Assembly (NCBI RefSeq): GCF_001021065.1
Contig: NZ_CP011546.1
Span: forward strand, 1 to 64,000
Length of the DNA: 64,000 nt
Source: Corynebacterium uterequi
GTDB lineage: Bacteria > Actinomycetota > Actinomycetes > Mycobacteriales > Mycobacteriaceae
Direction: 5' to 3'
Within the stretch, counting starts at the first letter, position 1; the number at the start of each line of letters is the position of its first letter. Shown one piece after another: positions 35,086-43,596 of this stretch. The notes beneath the pieces are model-generated. The model did not search any database. It worked only from the letters and a program-made list of their open reading frames with translations, and was not told where the DNA came from. A program made the position numbers and the translations under genes.

Positions 35086-35733
35086 GTGAAGACCTGGTTG
35101 ACCGCCTGGCGGCGGCGCTGCCCCGTGTCCGCGACCATGGTCGTCGTATGCACGGTCATCTACGCCCTCGCCGCGGTGCAAACGCGCAGCTTCGACGAGC
35201 TGTGGAGCGGCCAGCTAGCCGAATCCCTGGTGCTGTGGGCACCGCTGGTCCACGACACACAGTGGGGATGGCTACGGCCGCTGACGATGGCCTTCTTCCA
35301 CCTCGATCTCACCCACCTGGTGGTCAACATGGTGGTGCTCATCCTGGTGGGTAGTGTTGTCGAGCCGGCTCTGGGCAGCGCCCGCTATGGGCTCGTGTCG
35401 CTGAGCGGCACGCTGGGAGCGTCGGCGGCTGTTATGGCGCAGGCGCCGATGACGCCCACCGCCGGCGCCTCCGGGACGCTGTTTTCGCTCATGGTGGTGG
35501 CCATTGCGGTCGCCCGTCGACGCCGCAATGGCACCGCCGCGCTCCTGGCACTGTTGGGCGTCAACCTGGGATACACCTTCCTGGACCCGGGAGTCAGCGT
35601 GTCCGGTCACCTCGGGGGGCTGCTGGCCGGTGCGATCATGGCGTGGCCGGCGACGTCGTCGAACCGCGCCGCGCGGTGGGGTGGCACCACGGTTCCGGCT
35701 TTGATTGCCGCGGCGGCCATCGCCGCGCTGTGA
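35086..35733 (+). CDS. Rhomboid-family intramembrane serine protease
   Basis: The 215-residue polytopic protein (six hydrophobic helices) has the catalytic Ser129 in AGASGTLFS, the base His175 in SGHLGG, and the oxyanion-hole residues His77/Asn81 in LTHLVVNM. It therefore cleaves transmembrane segments of other proteins. The substrate is unknown; in mycobacteria a rhomboid also lies beside ppiA (Rv0009/Rv0110 region), so the context is partly conserved. GTG 35086 follows GGAAAGGAATGG-type sequence. Confidence 0.92.
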   Translation: MKTWLTAWRRRCPVSATMVVVCTVIYALAAVQTRSFDELWSGQLAESLVLWAPLVHDTQWGWLRPLTMAFFHLDLTHLVVNMVVLILVGSVVEPALGSARYGLVSLSGTLGASAAVMAQAPMTPTAGASGTLFSLMVVAIAVARRRRNGTAALLALLGVNLGYTFLDPGVSVSGHLGGLLAGAIMAWPATSSNRAARWGGTTVPALIAAAAIAAL

Positions 35734-35826
35734 GTTTTTCCTAGGGGATCAGGCGGGGGCCAGCTCGGGGTCAGCGGGGTGCCAGGTTCTCGTCAGGTGC
35801 GGGGGAGGGGACTCATTGTGCAGAAG

Positions 35827-36093
35827 TTATCCACCACTGTGGGAATCGGCGAGATCTCCACAAGTGTTATCCACACTGTGGATAAGGACACGGGTGTAAT
35901 TACCCGCACGGGCGTACGAATATCAGCCGAATCGAATGGTTCGACCTGGTGAGATAGCGACGGATCGAAACAATAGCCGTCCGGTGGACGATGTCCACAG
36001 AGTTTTCCACAGGCTGTGGAGGAGTGGTGCAGAGGTCTGATATCCGGGTGACCCAGCTCTCATCCACAGCGTATTCCACAGCCTGTGGAAAAC
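35827..36093. promoter_or_regulatory. DnaA-box cluster outside oriC
   Basis: A 470-bp gap between the rhomboid and lipoprotein genes carries TTATCCACC (35827-35835). Two perfect boxes face each other as TTATCCACACTGTGGATAA (35867-35885). One-mismatch boxes are TTTTCCACA (36003-36011), TCATCCACA (36060-36068) and inverted TGTGGAAAA (36085-36093); TATTCCACA (36072-36080) has two mismatches. A palindrome-like GTGTAATTAC (35894-35903) also occurs in oriC (1769-1778). A datA- or DARS-like DnaA-titrating or -recharging site is the inference. Confidence 0.7.
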
Positions 36094-36206
36094 TTTATGC
36101 GGAGGTTGTGGGCACAATGCGAGTGGCTCGCCAGGCCAACGAGACCGAACAGGTTAAAGTGGTTGAGATCACCGCAATAAATTGGGGAAGGACCACGAAG
36201 ACCCTC

Positions 36207-37697
36207 ATGCAGCACCGCTTCTCACGTCGTCGAACCCTCCTCGCGGCACTGAGCGCCACCGCCGTGTGCGCCACCTCCTGCATCAGCGATCCAACATTCC
36301 AGGTAGATGCCCCCATGCCGGGATCCGCAGACGGCCAGGACATGGCCGGGGACCCCAGCGAAATGTGGCACGAAAACCCCGACTCCCTCCGGGTAGAGCT
36401 GTGGAAGGACGCCAACACCTCCATCGGCTACCTCCAGCAACGAGGCGGCGGGTTTTTGTCCATCCCCAGCCGCAGCGCGCTGGAAAGCGGCATCGCCTAC
36501 GACGGCATCACACCGCTGATGTACCAGCTCACCTACGCGCTGAGCATGTTCGACCCGGAGACCCGCGTCCTGGCGGCCCGCGACATCGTCCAGGCCCGCA
36601 AACTGGCCACCTCGCCGTCCGTGCGGCCCGCCGGCGACGACGCCCGCGCCACCGAGGAACTCAAAGACGCCTACTCAACCGTGCCTGAGGCACTTACCTA
36701 CAAACTCCTCGGGTACCCGAGCCAGACCTTCACCGATGACGAGATCGTGGAGGTCGACTCCGACGTCGTCAAGCCCAACTCGGAATTCGACAGCATTGTC
36801 GCCAACAGCGGAATCTACTTCCCCACGGATGAGGAAACCAACGGCCGGACCGTCGACGTCTTCGGCCCGGGATCCCACTACGGTACCTTCGAAATCACGG
36901 AGGTCATCAGCGGAAACGAAATCGTCGGCCGGCCGCTCGACGAAGCCGAACTGCCCGCCCACCAGAAAGAAAAACTCGACAGCGTCCAGCGCCGCAACGA
37001 CGACGAGGTCACCATCTTCCTCGGCGGCGTCCTTGCCCCGGACGACCTGCGCAACTTCCGCCGCCCCGAGTGCGGAGCGCAGCGCGCCCGCGACTTCATC
37101 TGGGACTTCCTCGAAGACAGCGACTACAAGGTGGAGGTCTACGCCTACCAGGACAACCCGGTCATCCTCGGCAACGGCGGCCTCTTCGGCTTCGTCTTCC
37201 ACGATGGCACCCACGACATGCCGCTTGCCGAACCCAGCGCCACCACCGACGAGAAAGCGACCACGACCCGCAAAACCGGTGCCGCGAACTTCGACGCCAC
37301 CCTCAACGGGGAAGAATCCGTAGGCATCAGCAGCGTCGACGTCGGCACAGACACCGATCGCTTCCTCAACATGGAAATCATCTCCGGCGGCTACGCCTAC
37401 TCCTGGACGAGCAATCACGCCGCCCAGACACCCTTCCACGACATGGGCGCGATGTTGGAAAACGCCGCCGCCACCGCCGGAGACGGGATCTGGGGACACT
37501 GCGCGGACATCAACTACCTACGCAAGTCCGACGCCGGCTGGGCCTTCAATTCCTACCGCCACCTGCTCACCCTCGATGTCTTCGCCGAGGAAGCCAAACA
37601 CAGCCGCGAGGTAGCCACCTCCACACCGGCTAATACCCGACAGGACATCCCCGAGCTCACCCTGCCACTTGCCGAGCTCCCCCAGCCCGGCGTCTAA
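36207..37697 (+). CDS. Exported protein of unknown function with Tat/lipoprotein-type signal
   Basis: From ATG 36207 (MQHRFSRRRTLLAALSATAV) the product is 496 residues. The N-terminus has a twin-arginine-like SRRRTLLAA, a hydrophobic core and ATSC, a plausible lipobox, so a Tat-exported lipoprotein is likely. The mature part is acidic, without membrane segments. Cys residues in RRPECGAQRA and WGHCADIN may form a disulfide. I recognise no catalytic motif; the HDGTHDMP and SYRHLLTLD stretches are suggestive only. Earlier starts (36117, 35991) would run through the DnaA-box cluster. The gene stands alone. Confidence 0.7.
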   Translation: MQHRFSRRRTLLAALSATAVCATSCISDPTFQVDAPMPGSADGQDMAGDPSEMWHENPDSLRVELWKDANTSIGYLQQRGGGFLSIPSRSALESGIAYDGITPLMYQLTYALSMFDPETRVLAARDIVQARKLATSPSVRPAGDDARATEELKDAYSTVPEALTYKLLGYPSQTFTDDEIVEVDSDVVKPNSEFDSIVANSGIYFPTDEETNGRTVDVFGPGSHYGTFEITEVISGNEIVGRPLDEAELPAHQKEKLDSVQRRNDDEVTIFLGGVLAPDDLRNFRRPECGAQRARDFIWDFLEDSDYKVEVYAYQDNPVILGNGGLFGFVFHDGTHDMPLAEPSATTDEKATTTRKTGAANFDATLNGEESVGISSVDVGTDTDRFLNMEIISGGYAYSWTSNHAAQTPFHDMGAMLENAAATAGDGIWGHCADINYLRKSDAGWAFNSYRHLLTLDVFAEEAKHSREVATSTPANTRQDIPELTLPLAELPQPGV

Positions 37698-37736
37698 GGA
37701 CCAACGCTGCGGCGGCGGCTACGCGGGTTACGCGGG

Positions 37737-38000
37737 TTAGCGCCAGCCCATCGTCATAAGCAGACCGGCGAGGAACAGACCAAAGCCAATGGCGTAGTTC
37801 CAGGCGCCCAGCTCCACCATGGTGGGGATCATGCTTCCCGACAGGTAGAACACGATGATCCACGCCAGGCCCAGAAGCATGAGGCCGAACATGATGATCT
37901 TGTACCACATCGGGGTGCCGCCGGTATTGATCTTGACCGGGGTGCGGGACACGCGGCCCGCCGCGACCTGAGCATCCTTCGAAACCTGTGCCTTCGGCAT
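37737..38000 (-). CDS. crgA: Cell division protein CrgA
   Basis: The 87-residue protein has a cytoplasmic N-terminus ([20 protein letters not shown]), then two transmembrane helices ([24 protein letters not shown] and [19 protein letters not shown]). The short periplasmic loop and the closing MGWR are CrgA hallmarks. CrgA recruits FtsQ, FtsI and CwsA to the septum in mycobacteria. It is placed beside the pknB-pknA locus, as elsewhere in actinobacteria, but is separated from it here by a repeat array. Confidence 0.95.
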   Translation of the reverse strand: MPKAQVSKDAQVAAGRVSRTPVKINTGGTPMWYKIIMFGLMLLGLAWIIVFYLSGSMIPTMVELGAWNYAIGFGLFLAGLLMTMGWR

Positions 38001-38138
38001 GACCTAACCTCGCTGAACTCGCCGTGTGCAATGCTAGGGGACAACTCTAGCACCTGTCCCGGTCATGAAGCCCGAGACAGGGAAGGCAAGGTGAGCCCTG
38101 GACAGGCAGGGCAAGGTGAGCCCGAGACGGGAGGCTGG

Positions 38139-38572
38139 ACGTTTCCTGTGAGCGACTATGCCGGGCATAGTTCGACCGGCGAGATGGGGATCAGTAAAGG
38201 TGTTGGCCGGCTACACGTGTAGCCACTATGAGCGCCTGCTTATTGGTGCGGCGGCTGCCCGCCGAACTGCACGTTTCCTGTGAGCGACTATGCCGGGCAT
38301 AGTTCGACCGGTTTGAATGGGACAGGAATCGGAAGTTTGCCAAGTAGGCCTAGAGCCCAGGGTGAGTTCTCAAGCCGATTCCGAGGTGGGCCGGGCAGTG
38401 CTGCACGTTACCTGTGAGCCACTATGCCGTGCATAGTCCTACCGACGAGATGGGCAGCAACAGAGGCGGTGTGCCGGCTACACGTGTAGCCACTATGAGC
38501 GCCTGCTTATTGGTGCGGCGGCTGCCCGCCGAGCTGCACGCTACCTGTGAGCCACTATGCCGGGCATAGTGA
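38139..38572. repeat. Array of palindromic repeats (ACTATGCCGGGCATAGT family)
   Basis: In the 670-bp gap between crgA and pknB, a ~41-bp element occurs at 38139-38179, 38271-38311, 38405-38445 and 38538-38572. It begins ACG(T/C)T(T/A)CCTGTGAG and continues through the palindrome ACTATGCCGGGCATAGT (or a close variant). Elements 1-2 and 3-4 form two ~170-bp modules 266-267 bp apart. Each module also holds a perfect palindrome GGCTACACGTGTAGCC and the sequence GCGCCTGCTTATTGGTGCGG. A fifth, inverted copy is at 51382-51420. No gene is visible here. Confidence 0.9.
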
Positions 38573-38610
38573 CTAACAAGCAACGAAGGCGCCACGCAGC
38601 ACCCGCTAGG

Positions 38611-38647
38611 CCCCGTTTCGGCCCCCGCTGGCAGGCCGACAACGGGG
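38611..38647 (-). terminator. Hairpin downstream of pknB
   Basis: CCCCGTTTCGGCC (38611-38623) pairs with GGCCGACAACGGGG (38634-38647) with one bulged base, 24 bp beyond the pknB stop. No T-run follows on the minus strand. Likely end of the kinase operon. Confidence 0.5.
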
Positions 38648-38670
38648 ACGAAACGGAAGCCCAGGACCGT

Positions 38671-40719
38671 CTAGGCGCCGCCCAACCCCTGCGAGTTCGG
38701 GTCGATGGCCACGCCGAGGTCGAACTCGCCCTCAGTCACAGAGATCGACGCATCCTTGCGCACCAACGATCCCGCCGCCGGGCGCGAAGCGACGATCATC
38801 CCGCTCTGGGTCAGGTCGCCCGTCTTGCGTTTCTCCGCCACGTAGAGCTGGCTCTGGGCGCCTTCCCATCCGGCGGCGCGCAACGTGTCCACGGCCGCGC
38901 TCGGCGTCATGCCCGTGATGTCCGGCATCTCCATGAGCATCCCGTTAGACACCCGCACCACGACGGTGGTGCCCACCGGCGCGTTGGTGCCGGCCCCGCC
39001 TACCTCGATGACCTCGTCGAAGGGCTCGCGGCCATCCACGGACTCCTTCTGCGGCACGAAGCCTAGGGAGGACAGAGTTTCCACCGCCTCGTCGTAGCTC
39101 ATGCCCTTCAGCGACGGAACCCGCGTCGTCTCAGCGCCGGTGGACACGGTGATGGACACCTTCTCGCCCTTGGCGATGCGCGCGCCGGCCGGCGGGGACT
39201 GGGAGATAATCATCCCCTCCGCCACGGTGTCGGAGGACTCCTCTTCAACCTGCGAGTTGAGCTGCAGGCCGGCCTTGGTGAGCAGCGTCCGGGCCTCGCT
39301 CGGGGTGAGCCCCGCCAGGTCGGGAATGTGGGTTTCCTCGCGCCCGACGGATACCGTCAGCCGCACCGTCGCGCCGGGGCGCAGGGCGGAGCCGGCGGCC
39401 GGGTTGGAGGAAATGACATGATCCGCGGGGATGTCCGGGCTAGGCTGCTCCTCGAACTCGACGAGCAGCCCCAGTTCCTCTAGCTGATTCGCCGCGTCGT
39501 CGCGGTGCACGCCCACCAGGTCGGGGATACGGGTGGCCCCGCGCCCGTCGAGGCGGGAGAAGGGGGCGTCGATGACGCCGGTCATCGCCGCCCAGGTGTA
39601 GAGCCCGCCACCGGCCAACAGCACGGCGACGACCGCCGCCAGTACCACCAGCGGGGACCGGGAAGACTTGCGGCGTCGATGCGATCCACCCGCCGGCTCG
39701 GCGTACACCGGTTGCGCCGGTTGGCGTGGCGCGGGCGCCGGAGACGCCACCACTGTGGGGGCCGCCGCGGCGGCGATCTCGGCCTCCGTCGGGGCGAACG
39801 GCTCCTGCGGGGAGGCCGGCTCCATGGTGGGGGCGACGGTGCGCACGTGGGCGCGAGCCGCCCGGGTGACGGCGCCGCGACGCAGGCGTTCCAGCTCGTC
39901 GCGGAACTCGCTGGCGCTCTGGTAGCGATCAGCCGGGTGCTTCGCCATCGCGGTGAGCGTCACCGCGTCGATGTTGACGGACTCGGTGGGGGAGAGCCAT
40001 TCCGCCGGGATCCGCGCCGACGGCGGGGCGGGATCTTCCTGCACGTGCTGGTAGGCGACGGCGAAGGGCGTCTCGCCCTCGAAGGGGGCGTTGCCGGTCA
40101 CCGTCTCGTAGAGGACGCAGCCCAGGGCGTAAATGTCGGATCGGGTGTCCGCGGACTTGCCGCGGGCCTGCTCGGGGGACAGGTATTGGGCGGTGCCGAT
40201 GACGGCCGAGGTCTGGGTCATCGCCGAGGTGGAGTCATCCAAGGCGCGGGCGATGCCGAAGTCCATCACCTTGACCTGCCCGGAGTTGGTCACCATGATG
40301 TTGGCGGGCTTGATGTCCCGGTGGACGATGCCGGCGTCGTGGCTGGCCTGCAGCGCGTCGCACACCGGGATGAGCAGCTCGGCAGCCTGCTCCGTCGTCA
40401 GCTGACCGGAGTCCCTAATGATCTGGCGCAGGGTGTGACCGTAGATGCGCTCCATGACCATGAAGGGCACGCCCACGCCGTCGATCGGGGTATCGCCGGT
40501 GTCGAACACCGCCACAATATTGGGGTGGTTGAGCCGCGCGGAGTTCTGGGCCTCGCGGCGGAAACGCTCGCGGAAGTTATCGTCGCGGGCCATGTCCACC
40601 TTGAGCATCTTCACGGCGACGTCCCGGCCGAGCAGCGTATCCTGCGCGCCGTACACGTTGGACATGCCGCCGTTGCCGATGACCTCGCCGAGCAGGTATC
40701 GATCAGCAATAAGCGTCAT
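38671..40719 (-). CDS. pknB: Serine/threonine protein kinase PknB with PASTA domains
   Basis: A membrane sensor kinase controlling peptidoglycan synthesis and division. Residues 1-280 are the kinase: glycine loop GNGGMS, Lys37, catalytic HRDIKPAN (Asp135), DFG at 153. A Pro-rich juxtamembrane linker leads to a transmembrane helix (about 355-375, SPLVVLAAVVAVLLAGGGLYTWA). Four PASTA repeats (about 395-665), with motifs such as IPDLVGVHRDDAANQLEEL, bind muropeptides or lipid II. The start abuts the pknA stop with no gap. It is the last gene of a seven-gene operon and signals to its partners FhaA, FhaB and PstP. Confidence 0.97.
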   Translation of the reverse strand: MTLIADRYLLGEVIGNGGMSNVYGAQDTLLGRDVAVKMLKVDMARDDNFRERFRREAQNSARLNHPNIVAVFDTGDTPIDGVGVPFMVMERIYGHTLRQIIRDSGQLTTEQAAELLIPVCDALQASHDAGIVHRDIKPANIMVTNSGQVKVMDFGIARALDDSTSAMTQTSAVIGTAQYLSPEQARGKSADTRSDIYALGCVLYETVTGNAPFEGETPFAVAYQHVQEDPAPPSARIPAEWLSPTESVNIDAVTLTAMAKHPADRYQSASEFRDELERLRRGAVTRAARAHVRTVAPTMEPASPQEPFAPTEAEIAAAAAPTVVASPAPAPRQPAQPVYAEPAGGSHRRRKSSRSPLVVLAAVVAVLLAGGGLYTWAAMTGVIDAPFSRLDGRGATRIPDLVGVHRDDAANQLEELGLLVEFEEQPSPDIPADHVISSNPAAGSALRPGATVRLTVSVGREETHIPDLAGLTPSEARTLLTKAGLQLNSQVEEESSDTVAEGMIISQSPPAGARIAKGEKVSITVSTGAETTRVPSLKGMSYDEAVETLSSLGFVPQKESVDGREPFDEVIEVGGAGTNAPVGTTVVVRVSNGMLMEMPDITGMTPSAAVDTLRAAGWEGAQSQLYVAEKRKTGDLTQSGMIVASRPAAGSLVRKDASISVTEGEFDLGVAIDPNSQGLGGA

Positions 40720-42162
40720 CTAGACACCCCCATCGGGGCCGGCACCTGCGGCTCCAGGCTGGTCGGGAGCGGGCGCGTCGAACCCGCCGCCTGGCGCCGG
40801 GGCGTTCGACGGTTCGACAGGCTGGGTGGGCTCCACTCGGGTGGTCAGCGGCGGCGGCCGCAGCGTCGACGGCTCCGTGGGCGTCGGCTCTTCGACTGTG
40901 GTCGATGTTTCTTCCTCGAAGGTCGGCTCCTCCTCCTCGACCACCGTGGGGGTGACCCACTCGGTCACGACGGGCTGCTCCGACGTCGTCGTCGAGCTCT
41001 GCCCCGAGCGCAGCTGGCCAAACACGCCGGACTGGGACAGCACAAACGCGCCGATGGCCAACGCCACGACGATGATGAGGGACACGAGCAGCCCCAACAC
41101 GAAGCCGCCGCCCTTGCGCTTGCGGCGACGTGCCGGCGCGGGCGCCGGAGTCACCGGCGGCAAATGTGACATCTGCTGGGCACCGCGATGCGGCGGGATC
41201 GCGGCCGGGCGGATCGTCGTCGGCTGGGCAACCTGGCCCAGCATCTGGGTGGCCGCCGTGGGCGTCGGCTCCTGCGCCACCCGGTTCATGGCTGCCGACT
41301 TCGGCTGCGGGGGTCGCTCACCGAGGCGCACCGCGGAGATCGCCAAGGCGAACTCGTTGCCGTCGGCGAAGCGCAAGTGCGGTTCCTTGCGCAGGCCTAA
41401 GGCGATCAGTTCGCGGGTCTGGGCGCTAACGGTTGTCGGCAGCGCCGGCGGGGCGTTGTTGACGTGGGCGAGCGCCACGGACACCCCGGAATCGCCGCTG
41501 AAGGGCCGGTGACCGGCGATCATCTCGTAGCCCACCACGGCGAGGGAATACACGTCCGTCGCCGCGGTGACCTCGTGGCCCTGGGCCTGCTCCGGGGAGA
41601 CGTACTGGGCCGTGCCAACGACCATTCCGGTGCGGGTCAACGGCACCGCGGCGGCCGCCTTGGCGATGCCGAAGTCCGTGATCTTGACCTGCCCGGTCTG
41701 GGTGATAAGCAGGTTGCCGGGCTTGATGTCGCGGTGCACCATGCCCATCCGGTGAATGATGGACAGCCCGTGAGCGGCCTGCTCTAGGACGTCGAGCGCT
41801 AAGTCTTCCTCCAACTGGCCCTCACGAGCCAGCAGGTCCGCCAGGGATTCGCCGCGGACGTATTCCATGGCGATGAAGCAGTTCGTGTGGCCGGCCGGGT
41901 CGGGGATCTCCCGGTAGTCGTACGTGGCCACCACGTTGTCGGAGGTGATCTTCTCCGCGGCGAGCGCCTCGTTGCGGAAACGCACCAGGAACTCTTCGTT
42001 GTGGGAGAACTCCGGGCGCAGGATCTTGATGGCGACCTCGCGGTCGTTGCGCATATCGTCGGCGAGCCACACGGTGGACATGCCACCATGCCCAATAATC
42101 CACTGCAGGCGGTAATCGTCGCCGATCAGCTGCTGGAGTTGGTCACGATCGGTCGTAGTCAC
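40720..42162 (-). CDS. pknA: Serine/threonine protein kinase PknA
   Basis: A membrane kinase acting with PknB on cell shape and division. The 480-residue protein has the kinase domain at about 15-280 (GHGGMSTVW, VAIKILR, MVHRDIKPGN, ITDFGIAKA). A Pro/Arg-rich linker, one transmembrane helix (about 355-380, GFVLGLLVSLIIVVALAIGA) and an extracellular tail rich in Thr/Pro/Glu follow. No PASTA repeats. GTG start at 42162 directly follows the pbpA stop; translation is coupled. Confidence 0.96.
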   Translation of the reverse strand: MTTTDRDQLQQLIGDDYRLQWIIGHGGMSTVWLADDMRNDREVAIKILRPEFSHNEEFLVRFRNEALAAEKITSDNVVATYDYREIPDPAGHTNCFIAMEYVRGESLADLLAREGQLEEDLALDVLEQAAHGLSIIHRMGMVHRDIKPGNLLITQTGQVKITDFGIAKAAAAVPLTRTGMVVGTAQYVSPEQAQGHEVTAATDVYSLAVVGYEMIAGHRPFSGDSGVSVALAHVNNAPPALPTTVSAQTRELIALGLRKEPHLRFADGNEFALAISAVRLGERPPQPKSAAMNRVAQEPTPTAATQMLGQVAQPTTIRPAAIPPHRGAQQMSHLPPVTPAPAPARRRKRKGGGFVLGLLVSLIIVVALAIGAFVLSQSGVFGQLRSGQSSTTTSEQPVVTEWVTPTVVEEEEPTFEEETSTTVEEPTPTEPSTLRPPPLTTRVEPTQPVEPSNAPAPGGGFDAPAPDQPGAAGAGPDGGV

Positions 42163-43596
42163 TTAGGCACCTCCTGCTGGGGCAGCGTAGAGCATGGCGC
42201 GCCCGATCGGGGCGGCCACCTGGCCACCCGTCGCGGACGAGCCGTACCCGCCACCGTTTTTCACGACGACGCCCACGGCGACGTCCTTGCTCGGGTCATA
42301 GGCTACGTACCACACGTGCGGCGGCAGCCCGTCGCCGTGCTCGGCGGTACCCGTCTTCGACGCGAAGCCATTGCCGTCGTAGCCGGCGGTGCTCCGCTCG
42401 GAGGCGAACATGAGCTGCTCGATCGTGGCGGCCTCCTCCGGAGTGACCGCCTCGGCGAGCTCCTTCGGCTTCGTGGTGGACAGCACGCTGAGGTCCTTCT
42501 TGGTGATGCGATCCACCAGGTAGGGCTCCATGCGCACGCCGTCGTTGGCGACCGTGGCCGCCATGATCGCCGCCTGCAGCGAGGACATGGTGACGTCGAG
42601 CTGGCCGATGGCCGTCTGCCCCGCAGAGGCCAGGTCCGGGACGTCGCCAAGCCCACCGGCCGCCATCGGCAGGCCGAGGTCGTAGCTCTGCCCGACGCCA
42701 AAGGCGTCCGCCGCCTGGCGCAGCGGGTCCGCGCCGAGCTCGGTGGCCATTTGCACGAACGCCGTGTTGCACGAGTATTGGAACGCCGTGAGCAGCGTCA
42801 CCGACTCCTGACCGTTACACGTCTGACCCCCGTAGTTGGTCAGCTGCGTGGTGGTGTTTGCCAGCGTGATCGCCGAGGCGCCGGTCAGCGTGGAATCCGG
42901 GGAATACCCATTGCGCAGGCCGGCTGCCGTGGTGATGATCTTGAAGATCGACCCCGGGGGCAGGACGTCCTGCGTCGCCTTGTTGAGCATCGGGTTGGCC
43001 GGATCGTTGGTCAGCTCCTGCCAGGCCGTGTCGGCGGTGGCGGAGTTGACGATGGGATTCGGGTCAAAGGAGGGGGTGGACACCATGGCCAGGATCTCGC
43101 CCGTCGACGGGCGCAGCGCGACCGCTGAGCCGACGTAGCCGTGGCTGGAGAACTGGTCGAAGGCGACGTGCTGAAGCTCGTTGTCCAGGGTTAGCTCGAT
43201 GTTCGCGCCTTCCGGCTCGGTGGCCAGGATCGCCAGGGTGCGCCCGGCGGAGACCGAGTCGTCAGTGCCGGACAGCACGCCGTTGAAGCCGTACTCCAAC
43301 CCACCAGCGCCGTACTGGTCCGACAGGTAGCCGACGATGGGCCCGTACACCACCGGGGAGTTGGGGTAGCCGCGCTGGAAGGTCTCATCACCGGCGGGGG
43401 AGGATTCGGCCAGAATGACCCCGTCGGTGGAGATGGTGCCGCGCGGAATCTGCTGGGCGGCGTAGAGCGAGCGGGCGTTCAGACCCGACATGGCGTACTC
43501 CTGCTCGCGGAACCCCTGAATGATGGTGACGTTGATGAGCAGAATGAACGTCAACAGCAGCGAGAAAACCGCGCCGTGGCGGATTGACTTATTCAC
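42163..43596 (-). CDS. pbpA: Class B penicillin-binding protein PbpA
   Basis: A septal/elongation transpeptidase that works with the SEDS protein encoded upstream. The 477-residue protein has an N-terminal anchor helix (GAVFSLLLTFILLINVTII) and the three transpeptidase motifs: Ser216-x-x-Lys219 in PPGSIFKI, Ser275-Cys-Asn277, and Lys414-Thr-Gly in SKTGTAEHG. Cys260 and Cys276 lie near the active site and may form a disulfide, as I recall for the mycobacterial PbpA. GTG start directly follows the rodA stop. Confidence 0.96.
   Translation of the reverse strand: MNKSIRHGAVFSLLLTFILLINVTIIQGFREQEYAMSGLNARSLYAAQQIPRGTISTDGVILAESSPAGDETFQRGYPNSPVVYGPIVGYLSDQYGAGGLEYGFNGVLSGTDDSVSAGRTLAILATEPEGANIELTLDNELQHVAFDQFSSHGYVGSAVALRPSTGEILAMVSTPSFDPNPIVNSATADTAWQELTNDPANPMLNKATQDVLPPGSIFKIITTAAGLRNGYSPDSTLTGASAITLANTTTQLTNYGGQTCNGQESVTLLTAFQYSCNTAFVQMATELGADPLRQAADAFGVGQSYDLGLPMAAGGLGDVPDLASAGQTAIGQLDVTMSSLQAAIMAATVANDGVRMEPYLVDRITKKDLSVLSTTKPKELAEAVTPEEAATIEQLMFASERSTAGYDGNGFASKTGTAEHGDGLPPHVWYVAYDPSKDVAVGVVVKNGGGYGSSATGGQVAAPIGRAMLYAAPAGGA

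Noticed and set aside
38139..38572. Palindromic repeats considered as a CRISPR array
   Set aside because: Four copies with spacers of 91-95 bp, the first and third spacers being related to each other, do not fit CRISPR; no cas genes nearby.
39505..41169. 554-codon plus-strand frame opposite pknB/pknA
   Set aside because: Antisense shadow; the minus strand encodes kinases with all catalytic motifs.
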